A stretch of DNA of 64,000 bases from Synechococcus sp. A10-1-5-1 (GTDB lineage Bacteria > Cyanobacteriota > Cyanobacteriia > PCC-6307 > Cyanobiaceae), in assembly GCF_023115425.1 (NCBI RefSeq), contig NZ_CP096032.1:806001-870000 (forward strand), read 5' to 3'. Below, piece by piece: positions 7,992 to 15,398 of the stretch (position 1 is the first letter of the stretch; the number at the start of each line of letters is the position of its first letter). Below the pieces are notes generated by a model. That model was not told where the DNA came from. It did no database searches and saw only the letters and a program-made list of their open reading frames with translations. The translations under genes and the position numbers were made by a program.

Positions 7992-10121
7992 GTGGGGATC
8001 TGTCATGCCCTCGCCGTGACTCGCCTGAGCACCGTGCACCAGCTCTGGCAACGGCTCCAGCGGCTCTGGAAGCAACTGTTGCGGCTGGAGATGCCGCGTC
8101 AGGTCCTCACCCCTTGGAAGCGTGGCGCCAGCGCGGGGGTTGTTCTGATGGCCCTCGTGGTGGCGCTGGTCTCCAGTTGGCCCTGGTTGGTGGAGCCGAG
8201 CCTGCGGCCGGGAATCCCCGCACCGTTCACGGCCAAGGCGCCAAAAGCGGCCACGGTGGTCGACTCCGAGGCCCTGGAGCAACGCCGCTCCCAGCTGGGA
8301 CTACGGACCTACGTCCAGGTGGTGGATGAGCGGCAAAGCCGGGAGCTCCAGGCTCGGTTGGATCGCCAACTCGAGGCCATCAGCCGCCTGGCTCAGAGTG
8401 ACCAGGAGCAGTTGGCTCCCATCGATATCCTCCCGGCGGAGCGCGCTTGGCTGAAGCGTTCGAGTCGTCGTCAGCTGCTGCGCTGGGAAGAGAAGCTGCG
8501 CCAAGCCCAATCCCGGATGTTGCGCCAAGGGGTGGTGGGCAACGTGGCACGCCAGCAGCTGGTGAAAGCAGCCCGCCATCAACTGGAGGGCATGCCCGAG
8601 CCGGAGCTAGGCCTGGGGGCACGCCTCATGGCCAATTCGCTGCAAGGGCGCACCAACCTCCGCATTGATGCGGCCCTGAGCCAACGGATGTTGGAGGATC
8701 TCCTGACCCAGCAGGGGATCCCCACGATCCAAGTGAGCAAAGGGGACCTGATCGCCCGGCAGGGAGAGCCGATCAGCCAACAGGGCTATGCGGTGCTCGA
8801 TTACTTCGGGCTGGTGAACCGTCGACCCCTGATTGGCGCCTGGTTGCTTCACTTCGCAGAAGCCTTGGCCGCCTCCAGCGTGATGGTGCTGCTGATCCGC
8901 AACCGCCGGGTCAGCCTGGAGCCCCGTCAGGCCCTGCTTGCCCTAGGCCTGCTGGCTCTGGTCCAAGGCCTCAAGCTCTGGCTCGGCGCTGCCGCCAGCC
9001 CCCTGGCGCTGTTGGTTCCACCCACGCTGCTGCTGGCCCAGGGACTGGGGACTACCGCCGGACTGGCCTGGCTGGCGATGGCCAGCCTGCTCTGGCCGCT
9101 CCCCCTGTCTCCATTCTTTGACCAACGGATCTTGATCGCAGCGGCCGTGGCCGCGATCACCGCCGTCCTGGCGGATCGCCAACGCAACCGCGCTCAGCTT
9201 CTGCAACTCGCGCTGCTGGTGCCCCTCGGGGCGCTACTGGCGGAATGGCTGCTGTTGCAGCTGGAGCTCTTCCGGGGCGTTCGCGAGGGGGGCCTGCCAA
9301 TCGGCTCGGACCTCACCGGTGAAGCCCTCGTCCTGGGGGGGCTGCTGCTGGGGGTCATCCTGATCGGCCCGATGGTCGAGAGCTTTTTTGATCTGCTCAC
9401 CCGCAGCCGCCTGATGGAATTGGCCGATCTCGAGCGGCCTCTGCTGCGTCGGCTGTCCTGCGAAGCCCCAGGCACCTTCGAGCACACCCTGATGATCTGC
9501 GGCCTGGCCGAAGAGGGGGCCCGCTCGATCGGCGCCGATATCGACTTAACCCGCACTGGGGCGCTGTATCACGACGTGGGCAAGCTCCACGGCCCCCAGT
9601 GGTTCATCGAAAACCAGGAGGGGGGTGACAACCCCCACGATCAACTCGATGACCCCCAACTGAGTGCTGGGATCCTGCAGGCCCACGTCGATGAAGGCCT
9701 CAAGCTCGCCAAGCGCTACCGGCTGCCGAAACCCCTGGCGGACTTCATCCCGGAGCACCAGGGCACCTTGAAGATGGGCTACTTCCTGCATGAGGCCCGC
9801 CGGCGCGACCCCAACACCCGTGAGGAGGACTTCCGCTACCGCGGCCCAACCCCACGAAGCCGAGAAACGGCTGTCTTGATGATGGCCGATGGCTGCGAAG
9901 CCGCCCTGCGCTCGCTCCCGCCCGACACCAGCGAAGCCCAAGCCCGCGATGTCGTGCGCAGCATCATCGAAGCCCGCTGGCGTGATGGCCAGCTCACAGG
10001 CAGCGGGCTGACCCCTGCAGAGTTGGAACTGTTGGTCCGCGCCTTTGTACGGGTGTGGCGGCGGATGCGCCATCGCCGCATCCCCTATCCGATTCCCGCC
10101 CGCAAGAGTTTCAGCGCCTGA
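7992..10121 (+). CDS. 7TM-HD family phosphohydrolase (PgpH-like)
   Basis: The 709-aa protein has an N-terminal helix (about residues 49-66), an extracytoplasmic 7TMR-HDED-type region to about 280, roughly seven membrane helices at 285-470, and a cytoplasmic HD domain with FEHT and YHDVGK (His527, Asp528). This matches PgpH-type cyclic-di-AMP phosphodiesterases; the substrate is inferred. The start is uncertain: GTG at 7992 or GTG at 8016, neither with a clear ribosome-binding site. Its TGA overlaps the ATG of the next gene (TGATG at 10119-10123). Confidence 0.88.
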   Translation: MGICHALAVTRLSTVHQLWQRLQRLWKQLLRLEMPRQVLTPWKRGASAGVVLMALVVALVSSWPWLVEPSLRPGIPAPFTAKAPKAATVVDSEALEQRRSQLGLRTYVQVVDERQSRELQARLDRQLEAISRLAQSDQEQLAPIDILPAERAWLKRSSRRQLLRWEEKLRQAQSRMLRQGVVGNVARQQLVKAARHQLEGMPEPELGLGARLMANSLQGRTNLRIDAALSQRMLEDLLTQQGIPTIQVSKGDLIARQGEPISQQGYAVLDYFGLVNRRPLIGAWLLHFAEALAASSVMVLLIRNRRVSLEPRQALLALGLLALVQGLKLWLGAAASPLALLVPPTLLLAQGLGTTAGLAWLAMASLLWPLPLSPFFDQRILIAAAVAAITAVLADRQRNRAQLLQLALLVPLGALLAEWLLLQLELFRGVREGGLPIGSDLTGEALVLGGLLLGVILIGPMVESFFDLLTRSRLMELADLERPLLRRLSCEAPGTFEHTLMICGLAEEGARSIGADIDLTRTGALYHDVGKLHGPQWFIENQEGGDNPHDQLDDPQLSAGILQAHVDEGLKLAKRYRLPKPLADFIPEHQGTLKMGYFLHEARRRDPNTREEDFRYRGPTPRSRETAVLMMADGCEAALRSLPPDTSEAQARDVVRSIIEARWRDGQLTGSGLTPAELELLVRAFVRVWRRMRHRRIPYPIPARKSFSA

Positions 10122-11419
10122 TGACCTCCAACCGCTGGCACAACGCCTGGTTCCCGGTGGCGTTTCTGCGCGACCTCAACCGGGACCAGCCCAACCCCTT
10201 CACCCTGGTGGGTCAAGACCTGGTGCTGTGGTTCGACCGCCAGGCAGGCGAGTGGCGGGCCTTTGCCGATGTCTGCCCCCACCGGCTCGTTCCCCTCTCA
10301 GACGGACGCCTCAATGCCTCCGGAGAGCTGGAGTGTCCGTATCACGGGTGGAGTTTTGATGGCTCAGGCCGTTGCACAGCACAGCCCCAGACTGACTCCG
10401 GCAGCAGCGTCAGTGGACGCAGCAGCTGCCGCGCCTACGCGACGGCCTCCGCCCAGGGATTGCTGTTCGTCTTCAGCGGACCCAGCGCCGAGGCGAGCGA
10501 GCAGCCCCTACCACTGGTCCCGGTTCTGGATGAGCCGGGCTGGGTCGTGCAGGACACCTTCCGGGACCTGCCCATGGATGCCCTCACCCTGCTGGAGAAC
10601 GTGCTGGATGCCAGCCATGTCCCCTTCACGCACCACGCCACCGTGGGCCGCAGGGAGAACGCTGCCCCAGTCAACCTCGCCTTGACGGGATTCGATCGCG
10701 ATGGCTTTAGCGGCCTCTGGGAGGAGGGCCCCAGGCGGGGAAAGCTCGGAAGCCAGCACACCCGCTTCTTGGCCCCAGGCCTGATGTGGCATGACCTCAC
10801 GGCCAAAGGCTTTGCCCGCATCCTGACGGTCGTCTATGCCGTGCCCACTCGAGCTGGGGAGTGCCGCTTGATCGCCCGCTTCCCCTTTCAATTCAGCTCC
10901 CCCTGGCCAGGACGCCTCCTGCGCCTGCGCCCCCAATGGCTCCAGCACATCGGCAACCACACGGTGCTGGAGGACGACCAACTGTTCTTGCATTGGCAGG
11001 AACGGGTGATCGAGCAGCGGGGCGGCAGGCATGACGCTCTGCGGCAATACCACCTGCCCACCCAGGCCGATCTCTATGTCAGGGCCCTCCACGACTGGGT
11101 GAATCGCTACGGCGGTGAGCCGTTCCCTGGCCAACCGCTACCAGCGCGGCAAAACCGCCAGGCCCTGATGGAGCGATTTGAGGCGCACACCCGCCATTGC
11201 CGCAGTTGCTCCGGCGCCGATCAACGGCTGAGACGCCTGCAACCGATCTGCTGGATCCTGGTGGCGGCTGCCGGGCTAACCGCGGCCTGGAGTGGTCCTG
11301 GCTTCGCGGGGAGCATCGCGCTGGGGGTGGGCATCGCCCTCGCCCTAGGGGCCTGGCGCATTCGGAGATGGCGCCAGCTGCTGCGCTTCGGAACGGGTCT
11401 CCCGCCTCGCAACCGCTAG
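10121..11419 (+). CDS. Rieske non-heme iron oxygenase, PaO/TIC55-like
   Basis: The 432-aa protein has a Rieske [2Fe-2S] site with Cys52-Pro-His54 and Cys72-Pro-Tyr-His75, a mononuclear iron motif ENVLDASHVPFTHH near residue 162, and a C-terminal CRSC motif followed by two membrane helices. The CxxC plus C-terminal helices is the layout of the pheophorbide a oxygenase/PTC52/TIC55 group of chloroplasts and cyanobacteria. The substrate is not known; chlorophyll-related tetrapyrroles are plausible. Longer in-frame starts overlap the upstream gene; ATG at 10121 overlaps its stop codon and is preferred. Confidence 0.88.
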   Translation: MTSNRWHNAWFPVAFLRDLNRDQPNPFTLVGQDLVLWFDRQAGEWRAFADVCPHRLVPLSDGRLNASGELECPYHGWSFDGSGRCTAQPQTDSGSSVSGRSSCRAYATASAQGLLFVFSGPSAEASEQPLPLVPVLDEPGWVVQDTFRDLPMDALTLLENVLDASHVPFTHHATVGRRENAAPVNLALTGFDRDGFSGLWEEGPRRGKLGSQHTRFLAPGLMWHDLTAKGFARILTVVYAVPTRAGECRLIARFPFQFSSPWPGRLLRLRPQWLQHIGNHTVLEDDQLFLHWQERVIEQRGGRHDALRQYHLPTQADLYVRALHDWVNRYGGEPFPGQPLPARQNRQALMERFEAHTRHCRSCSGADQRLRRLQPICWILVAAAGLTAAWSGPGFAGSIALGVGIALALGAWRIRRWRQLLRFGTGLPPRNR

Positions 11420-12048
11420 GGCAAAGCAAACGGAACCGAGGATTCGAAGGCCATCCAGCGGCCATCGCCGGGATGACTGAACCCCAGGCTGCAGGCGTGC
11501 AAATGCAACCGCGGCGCCGGCATGACGCCATAGAGGGGATCACCAAGGATCGGATGCCCTAAAGCCTGAAGGTGCACGCGAAGCTGATGGGAGCGTCCCG
11601 TCAGCGGCTGCAACGCCAGTCGACTGCAGCCCGGATGCTGATCCAACAGCTGCCATCCCGTCCGGCAGGGTTTTCCAGAAGGATCGATGCCGTAGAGCGG
11701 CGGCCTGTGTTGCCGTTTGGCAATGGGATGATCGATCCACCCCTCCTGATGGGCTGGCACGCCAGAGACATCGGCCACATAGCGCTTCTCCACCAGGCGA
11801 TCGGCAAAGGCCACGCTCAAGTGCCGATGGACCACGGCCGATCGGGCCACCACCATCAGGCCGGAGGTGTCTCGATCGAGGCGATGAACCAGGCGTGCTT
11901 CAGGCCACTGGGACTGCACCGCCGTGATGAAGGAGTCGGACAAGCCGGGGCCGAGGCCAGGCTGAGACAACAGACCGCTGGGCTTCTCCAGCACCAGCAG
12001 CGCCGGGTCGGCATGCACCAGCCAAGCGGGATCGAACAACGGAGGCAC
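11416..12048 (-). CDS. RluA family pseudouridine synthase
   Basis: This 210-aa protein is an RNA pseudouridine synthase of the RluA/RluC/RluD group. The signature HRLDRDTSG at residues 55-63 carries the catalytic Asp58. No N-terminal S4 domain is present, so it resembles the short RluA and TruC-like members that modify rRNA or tRNA; which uridine is unknown. It is convergent with the Rieske oxygenase gene (4-base overlap) and divergent from the next gene. Confidence 0.92.
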   Translation of the reverse strand: MPPLFDPAWLVHADPALLVLEKPSGLLSQPGLGPGLSDSFITAVQSQWPEARLVHRLDRDTSGLMVVARSAVVHRHLSVAFADRLVEKRYVADVSGVPAHQEGWIDHPIAKRQHRPPLYGIDPSGKPCRTGWQLLDQHPGCSRLALQPLTGRSHQLRVHLQALGHPILGDPLYGVMPAPRLHLHACSLGFSHPGDGRWMAFESSVPFALP

Positions 12049-12092
12049 GAACGCTCGACCCTGGCCACACTGGCCCTAGTACTAGCCGGGCC

Positions 12093-12464
12093 ATGGCACT
12101 CGATCCGTTCAAACAGGCGCTGGCCGCCCTGCTCGAGCAGGCCCCCGAGGATCCCCTCGAGCGCGACGAATACTTCGAGCTAAACACCCTCCCCAGCTAC
12201 GGCGGCAGCGGCTTTGAGGTCGTGATCTGCGATGAAGAGCACGAGATCTTCGCCGTGATCTACACCGATCGCCTGTTTGAGGAGGGTGAAGAGGGCCAAG
12301 AGGCCGTCGAAGCGCTGGTCCCTGGATTTCTCGAGGCGGCCTACAACCTCACCCCAGAGGAGTGGAAAAGCACAGAACCCTTTGATCTCGGCTGGCGCAG
12401 CCGCGAGTACCTCTGGTTCATGGAATTCACCGTGCCGGGACTCAAGCCCACCTGCAGCTTCTGA
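12093..12464 (+). CDS. Conserved cyanobacterial hypothetical protein
   Basis: I do not recognise a named family. The 123-aa product is acidic, soluble, and has no signal peptide or membrane helix. It reads well as a globular protein with an ordered core (residues 30-60) and a C-terminal EYLWFMEF segment. Codon use matches the neighbours. It stands alone on the plus strand, 44 bases from the divergent pseudouridine synthase gene, with a convergent minus-strand gene 3 bases after its stop. Confidence 0.7.
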   Translation: MALDPFKQALAALLEQAPEDPLERDEYFELNTLPSYGGSGFEVVICDEEHEIFAVIYTDRLFEEGEEGQEAVEALVPGFLEAAYNLTPEEWKSTEPFDLGWRSREYLWFMEFTVPGLKPTCSF

Positions 12465-12467
12465 GGC

Positions 12468-12806
12468 TCAAGCGCTCCACTGGAGCAGCTGCAGCTCGTT
12501 GGCACGTCGACTAATCAGCACCAGTTGATCCCCATCGACAGCCACAGGCAGGCCCGTCACCCGGCGCAATTGTTGGCGATCCACCAAGGCCACACCGCAG
12601 GTTTCCACCAGCAGCGCTGGCATCAAGCCTGGGGAGCCGCGCATCCCAAACAGATCCAACGCCTGGCGGACAGCACGGGCGGAACTGTCGCTGCCAAGTC
12701 GCTCCACCAACCGGGGCCAAAGATGATTGACCGGCTCAAAGCCAGAGAGATCGAGGTCGAACACCTGCATCAACTCACTGTCTGCCGGCGAGCGGACTCG
12801 GGTCAA
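12468..12806 (-). CDS. Hypothetical protein in SepF-like operon
   Basis: A 112-aa soluble protein of no family I can name. Its start codon region overlaps the stop of the SepF-like gene by 4 bases, so the two are likely translationally coupled. The C-terminal half (about residues 65-112) alternates short hydrophobic strands with turns, resembling a small beta-rich domain. The function is unknown; coupling to the SepF-like gene suggests a related role. Confidence 0.6.
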   Translation of the reverse strand: MTRVRSPADSELMQVFDLDLSGFEPVNHLWPRLVERLGSDSSARAVRQALDLFGMRGSPGLMPALLVETCGVALVDRQQLRRVTGLPVAVDGDQLVLISRRANELQLLQWSA

Positions 12807-13087
12807 GCCCGGTTCAACTGGACGTAGTGGGGGGCATAGAGAAAGACCCGCTCGCCAAGTCGAACCTGCTGGGCATCCAGGGCCACGGCTGCTCCCGCCA
12901 AAAAATCAACGGCACGCTGCAATTGGTTTTCGGGCAAGGTGCTTAAGTTGACCACCACCGTGGCCTGATCCCGCAAGGCTGTAATCGCCTCTTGAACGGC
13001 ATCAAAACTGGGCGGATGGATCACGATCACCTCCGGGCCCCAGCCCGGAGCGCCCTGCTCAGATTGAGGAAGAAAAGGGTCCATCAA
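12803..13087 (-). CDS. Short SepF-like (DUF552) protein
   Basis: The 94-aa product matches the C-terminal SepF domain, with VVVNLSTLP near residue 44, QLQRAVDFLAGAA near 55-67 and GERVFLYAP near 78-87. SepF anchors FtsZ at the division site; cyanobacterial SepF (Cdv2) is normally about 190 aa with an N-terminal membrane-binding helix and a linker. This copy lacks those parts, so it is either a paralogue acting on another polymer or an accessory protein. It sits in a three-gene minus-strand run at 12.47-13.38 kb. Confidence 0.7.
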   Translation of the reverse strand: MMDPFLPQSEQGAPGWGPEVIVIHPPSFDAVQEAITALRDQATVVVNLSTLPENQLQRAVDFLAGAAVALDAQQVRLGERVFLYAPHYVQLNRA

Positions 13088-13101
13088 CGCCTCGGTGCCA
13101 T

Positions 13102-13383
13102 TTAGGTCTCGCCTTCAGGCGGTTCGGGCTCCTCCTGTGGACGGAACCGCTCGAGCATGTCTGCCGTGGGATGAATCGTCTCCAGGGCGTCTTCGTTGTC
13201 GAGGAAGGCCTCAAAGGAGCGATAGCGACAAATGGTGGGGTTGATCGCGGGATCAGCGCACACCTCCTGCCAGCTCAGATGCTTCGGCCTGAACTCTTGG
13301 AAATTGACCAGCGCCTCCTCTAGATCACCGGCATCACCGCAGTTTTCTCCCTTCCAGAGCAACTCAAAAAAGGTCACAGCCAC
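13102..13383 (-). CDS. Conserved cyanobacterial hypothetical protein
   Basis: The 93-aa protein is acidic and soluble, with a C-terminal tail rich in Pro and Glu. It contains three or four conserved-looking aromatic residues in its first 60 residues (for example CRYRSFEAFLDNEDALE). I cannot assign a family. It is the first gene of the run that continues into the SepF-like gene 14 bases downstream. A strong terminator for the cyAbrB gene separates it from the upstream unit, so it needs its own promoter within about 40 bases. Confidence 0.6.
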   Translation of the reverse strand: MAVTFFELLWKGENCGDAGDLEEALVNFQEFRPKHLSWQEVCADPAINPTICRYRSFEAFLDNEDALETIHPTADMLERFRPQEEPEPPEGET

Positions 13384-13422
13384 GGGCGCTCAGATGCGCT
13401 GAGCCTACGAATAAACGCGCAC

Positions 13423-13453
13423 AAAAAAAGCTGGACCACAGAAGCGGTCCAGC
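13423..13453 (-). terminator. Rho-independent terminator of the cyAbrB gene
   Basis: On the minus strand, a perfect 8-bp stem (GCTGGACC and GGTCCAGC, at 13446-13453 and 13430-13437) with an 8-base loop is followed directly by seven T residues (13423-13429). It lies 27 bases beyond the cyAbrB stop codon. Confidence 0.92.
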
Positions 13454-13480
13454 CTGGAATCCAAGCGATGAAGAGAGCGA

Positions 13481-13849
13481 TCACTCCTCTTCAGCTTCAG
13501 CACCGGCGGGGCTCAATTTGATTTGCTTTCGGCCGAGCTTGATCTCAAACTCATCACCGGGCTCCAAGCCCAGCAGAGCGGTGTACGCCTTGCCAACCAG
13601 CAGGTTGCCATTGCCCTGGACCGTGGCGACATAGCTGAGCTTGCGACCGCCCTTACCGGTGCCGCCGCCGCTGCCACCGCCAATGCTTAGACCCTTGGCC
13701 TCCAGAAGTGCCTCATAGAAGGCAGTGAAGTTCAGACGCTCAGAACCATCCTTCTTGTTGCTCACATACCCACAGGAGCGCACAAGATCAGACTTGCTGA
13801 CATCACCCAGCTCTTTGACCTTGGAGAGAAGATCAGATCCGGTGAGCAT
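13481..13849 (-). CDS. cyAbrB-type transcriptional regulator
   Basis: cyAbrB proteins are cyanobacterial AbrB-like DNA-binding regulators of carbon and nitrogen genes. The 122-aa product has the family's N-terminal segment MLTGSDLLSKVKELGD, a Gly-rich linker near residues 61-73 and the AbrB-like domain near 74-115 with NGNLLVGKAY and GDEFEIKLGRKQI. I chose ATG at 13849 because the family starts at MLTG; an upstream in-frame ATG at 13894 adds 15 unsupported residues. It is a single-gene unit ending at the terminator at 13423-13453. Confidence 0.93.
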   Translation of the reverse strand: MLTGSDLLSKVKELGDVSKSDLVRSCGYVSNKKDGSERLNFTAFYEALLEAKGLSIGGGSGGGTGKGGRKLSYVATVQGNGNLLVGKAYTALLGLEPGDEFEIKLGRKQIKLSPAGAEAEEE

Positions 13850-13987
13850 TGAATAGAGATTCGGTTGCAAAAAAGATAGCGGGCGAAACCACACTCACCA
13901 AGGGGGATGGTGTGCATGAAGAGACATTGCACACTCAGGCAACATCAATCCAGCTCCCTAGCGTCAAGCCAGAGAAAGGCGTTCACC

Positions 13988-14185
13988 ATGATCGTTGGCG
14001 AAGTTTTCCTGGAGAGTGTCTCGACCGGTGTGATCACCGCTGAGGAAATCGCCTGGATCGCGACCAAACAAAGTCAATTCGACAGGCAAGAGGAAGCCAT
14101 GGCCCTCAAGCTCGGTCGTCTGCTCGATGAAGGCGTGATCCAAATCGGCTGCCGGATGCTCGGCGACCACGCCTGCTCGGCCTAA
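13988..14185 (+). CDS. Small conserved hypothetical protein
   Basis: A 65-aa soluble protein, MIVGEVFLES at the N-terminus, with a helix-rich body and two Cys in the last 10 residues. I chose ATG at 13988, which has AAAGG eight bases upstream; the longer open frame from 13907 lacks a site and would run through the cyAbrB promoter region. The function is unknown. It is divergent from the cyAbrB gene and overlaps the convergent DUF427 gene by 4 bases. Confidence 0.6.
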   Translation: MIVGEVFLESVSTGVITAEEIAWIATKQSQFDRQEEAMALKLGRLLDEGVIQIGCRMLGDHACSA

Positions 14186-14658
14186 ATCAACTCGGGATGG
14201 CTTGGGTCCCCCTTGAACGGGCCTTCCACCCTTGAAGTGATCCAGCCGCCGTAGAACCCGCCGGGCTGAGGAGTCACCAACTCCCCGTCAACCCAACAAC
14301 CCTCCATCAAGGCGGGGTAGAGCGCAATCCAATTGGCGACGGGGGCAAAGCTGGGGGAAGGCTGGGCATAGCTCCAGGCCGCCTTGGGCAAACAGCGATC
14401 ACCCAGGACGATGTCGAAGTAGTGCGCGATCCCCTTCCACTCGCAAAAGCTGCGCCCCCCGGCCGGCACCAAAGCCCCCTTAGCAAAAGCCTCAGGGGGC
14501 AAGTAATAGGTCGGTGGGTGAAAGGTTTCCAGGACGCGATAACTCGCCTGGGTCTCCGCCAAGAGCGTCCCGAAGGCCCGCACCACGATGTGCTCGCTTG
14601 AGGCCTGCAGGGCTGGAGGCCTGGGGTAATCGCAAACTCGCTCAGGAGTGGAATGCAT
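14182..14658 (-). CDS. DUF427 domain protein
   Basis: The 158-aa product fits the DUF427 family, small beta-barrel proteins of unknown function. Typical features are VRAFGTLLAET near residues 27-37, a YYLPPEA segment, CEWKG near 73-77, and AWSYAQPSPSFAPVANWIALYP near 93-114. No enzyme activity is established for the family. It lies 11 bases downstream of the Nif11-like gene on the same strand. Confidence 0.88.
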   Translation of the reverse strand: MHSTPERVCDYPRPPALQASSEHIVVRAFGTLLAETQASYRVLETFHPPTYYLPPEAFAKGALVPAGGRSFCEWKGIAHYFDIVLGDRCLPKAAWSYAQPSPSFAPVANWIALYPALMEGCWVDGELVTPQPGGFYGGWITSRVEGPFKGDPSHPELI

Positions 14659-14669
14659 GGCCGCTCAAC

Positions 14670-15017
14670 TCAACCAGGGATGAAGTTGCGTAATTTCCTT
14701 GCCTCCACGCCAGCGCGCTGCTGAAGCTCGGCATCGCTGAGCTGATCGTCCTCGCGCACCATGGCCGCGATCACATCGGACTCTTCGACCTCAAATTGGC
14801 ACTCCGCCGCCCAGCGGAGCAGCTCGCTGAGATCCATGGGCGCCTTCAGCCGTGCGGCCCATTCCGGCTTCGAGCGGGCGAACTCCAAAAAGGCATCAAA
14901 CTGCTGTAGCGACAAGACTCTTCGTTCCGGGAAGTCCTGCAACCGGTCTAACGGAAGCCAGCCCTCGTCAAAGGGCGCATCGAGCAGCAAACTTGCCCAA
15001 GACGCGTGCACTGGCAT
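14670..15017 (-). CDS. Nif11 domain protein
   Basis: The 115-aa product contains a Nif11-like segment at about residues 37-85: a helix with FLEFARSKPEWAARL, then a second with LLRWAAECQFEVEESDV. Nif11 domains serve as leader peptides of cyanobacterial RiPP precursors but also occur in proteins without a processed core. Here no double-Gly site or Cys-rich core follows, and no RiPP synthetase is in the window, so a natural-product role is unsupported. Its ATG overlaps the ATG of the divergent gene at 15016. Confidence 0.7.
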   Translation of the reverse strand: MPVHASWASLLLDAPFDEGWLPLDRLQDFPERRVLSLQQFDAFLEFARSKPEWAARLKAPMDLSELLRWAAECQFEVEESDVIAAMVREDDQLSDAELQQRAGVEARKLRNFIPG

Positions 15018-15390
15018 GGCTACCCCCCTCCCCCAATGGATGCGCCTGCTTGGTGCAGGGCTGACGGGTCTCCTGGCCGTGCTGTTTGTGGTGGTGCTGC
15101 AGCAGACCCGTGAACAGGGCCAACGGGTTCAGCAGCTGCAGGACAAGGTGCAAACCATCGAAAACGCCAATGACCTGGAACGCACCAACGCCCTCGAAGA
15201 GCAGCTCCGCTCCACGGTGGAGCGCCTGCAAGCGCTGGAGGGCATTGAGCAGAAGGTCCAAAGCCTCAGCAGCCAAGTGCAGACCCTGAGAGATCTGCAG
15301 CGCGCCCGTCCATCGCTGTTTCCCTATGAATCCGGCGAGCCTGGGCTGAGGCCCTCGCGGCCCCTGCCGGCACTCCCCCAACTGCCCTAA
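15016..15390 (+). CDS. Membrane-anchored coiled-coil protein
   Basis: The 124-aa product has one membrane helix (about residues 10-28), a long coiled coil (about 30-95) with heptad-like Leu, Gln and Glu, and a Pro-rich tail. This is the layout of a small membrane-tethered scaffold. ATG at 15016 and ATG at 15040 are both possible; the first overlaps the divergent Nif11 start. The aminotransferase gene follows 8 bases after the stop, so they may be co-transcribed. The function is unknown. Confidence 0.7.
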   Translation: MATPLPQWMRLLGAGLTGLLAVLFVVVLQQTREQGQRVQQLQDKVQTIENANDLERTNALEEQLRSTVERLQALEGIEQKVQSLSSQVQTLRDLQRARPSLFPYESGEPGLRPSRPLPALPQLP

Positions 15391-15398
15391 ACGCAGGG

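Noticed and set aside
14670-15017. RiPP biosynthetic cluster anchored on Nif11 genes
   Set aside because: Neither Nif11 protein has a core peptide and no LanM, YcaO or maturation gene is in the window; arsS is a different radical SAM type.
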